This document shows positions 5,408 through 5,945 of a stretch of 5,945 nt of DNA, one piece after another (the stretch's first letter is position 1; each line of letters opens with the position of its first letter). The notes below the pieces were generated by a model, which did not search any database, had not been told where the DNA came from, and worked only from the letters and a program-made list of their open reading frames with translations. Both the position numbers and the translations under genes were made by a program. This DNA comes from Thermomicrobiaceae bacterium (GTDB taxonomy: Bacteria > Chloroflexota > Chloroflexia > Thermomicrobiales > Thermomicrobiaceae), in assembly GCA_007124395.1 (NCBI GenBank), contig SLFF01000447.1:1-5945 (forward strand), in the 5' to 3' direction.

Positions 5408-5945
5408 CTAGAGTGATTCGCCGATTGAGGTCGTCGTTTTGTACGGCTCGAAGTGCGCCGCGAGATTTTTCGGGATTCGACCAGATATCAGCGTTCCGTC
5501 TTCTCTATAGATTGCGTCATCGACGTGCCCGCGCCGGTGGAACAGGTCGACCAGTTGGGTCTCTGTGTACGGGACGAGAACCTGAAGATCTACAAACGCA
5601 CCCTGTTCAGAGAGCATCCCGGCGATTCGATCGGTGAGGAGATCGATGCCGACTCCTTTGTGCGCCGAGATCGGGACATAGTGCTCGGAGAGCCCCATGT
5701 TCTCTCGTAACTGCTCCGGGGAGACATCGTCACCGAGGCGGTCGACTTTGTTGAGTGCGGTGATCATCGGAAGATCGTCAGCACCGAGATCCTCGATAAT
5801 CGAGTGAACGGTCTGGGCCTGCTGAAATGCGTTCGGATGCGTTACATCCAGAACGTGGACCAGCAACGTCGCTTCCAGAACCTCTTCGAGGGTGGCTCGG
5901 AATGCCGCAACGAGCTGGGTCGGCAGGTTGTTGATGAACCCGACG
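5408..5945 (-). CDS. hflX: GTPase HflX, C-terminal part (5' end beyond the window)
   Basis: Only the last 178 residues are visible; the frame stays open to the window edge, and full HflX is usually about 420-450 aa. The visible part starts inside the G3 motif with VGFINNLP, followed by LVAAFRATLEE, the highly conserved HflX signature after G3. Then come LLVHVLDVTHP, NKVD (visible residues 65-68; the G4 guanine-specificity motif) and SAHKG (93-97; G5). The C-terminal domain ends with IPKNLAAHFEPY and a short tail. HflX is a ribosome-binding GTPase that splits or rescues stalled 70S ribosomes under stress. An apparent TTG start at 5866 is internal, because the homology continues upstream of it. 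The stop is TAG, 111 bases before the roadblock start, with a promoter between, so hflX is probably a separate unit or contributes only by read-through. Confidence 0.95.
   Translation of the reverse strand, partial: VGFINNLPTQLVAAFRATLEEVLEATLLVHVLDVTHPNAFQQAQTVHSIIEDLGADDLPMITALNKVDRLGDDVSPEQLRENMGLSEHYVPISAHKGVGIDLLTDRIAGMLSEQGAFVDLQVLVPYTETQLVDLFHRRGHVDDAIYREDGTLISGRIPKNLAAHFEPYKTTTSIGESL

Noticed and set aside
5403..5410. TAGTACTA palindrome at the hflX stop codon
   Set aside because: Too short for a stable hairpin and without a following T-tract; not a supportable terminator.
5408..5866. hflX starting at a TTG at 5866
   Set aside because: The conserved HflX sequence (VGFINNLP, LVAAFRATLEE) continues in frame up to the window edge, so the TTG is an internal leucine codon.

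Overview
This window looks like ordinary chromosomal DNA from a bacterium of moderate-to-high GC content. A Chloroflexota (Thermomicrobia-like) source is my best guess, at moderate confidence. The reasons are a Zincin_2 (DUF2342) metalloprotease-like protein, a family I know mainly from Actinobacteria and Chloroflexi, together with MglA/MglB-type GTPase and roadblock proteins, which occur in Chloroflexi, Deinococcus-Thermus and Myxococcota. There is no insertion sequence, CRISPR array, tRNA, rRNA or phage gene.

Layout: on the plus strand, 20-1054 encodes the Zincin_2 protein, whose true 5' end may lie left of the window. All other genes are on the minus strand. In transcription order (right to left) they are hflX (5' end cut off by the window edge, ends at 5408), a 121-aa stand-alone roadblock/LC7 protein (5296-4931), purM (4919-3849), an MglB-like roadblock protein (3803-3267), an MglA-type small GTPase (3251-2676) and purH (2580-1051). 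The gaps after the roadblock gene are 11, 45, 15 and 95 bases. This fits one transcription unit started by a promoter in the 111-base gap behind hflX, where there is a perfect TATAAT box. purH and the plus-strand gene converge and share a CTAG in which their two TAG stop codons overlap. No stretch longer than about 300 bases lacks a gene. The largest gaps are 5297-5407 and 2581-2675, and both are described in the feature list.

How the genes work together: PurM (step 5 of de novo purine synthesis) and PurH (the last two steps, ending at IMP) are housekeeping enzymes. Between them, where many bacteria carry purN, sits an mglB-mglA pair: a Ras-like GTPase switch and its roadblock partner. A second, different roadblock protein heads the unit. 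The most interesting reading is a polarity/motility-type GTPase module co-expressed with purine synthesis. The gene order is directly visible. Any functional link between GTP supply and the switch is inference. HflX, a ribosome-associated GTPase, is probably a separate upstream unit.
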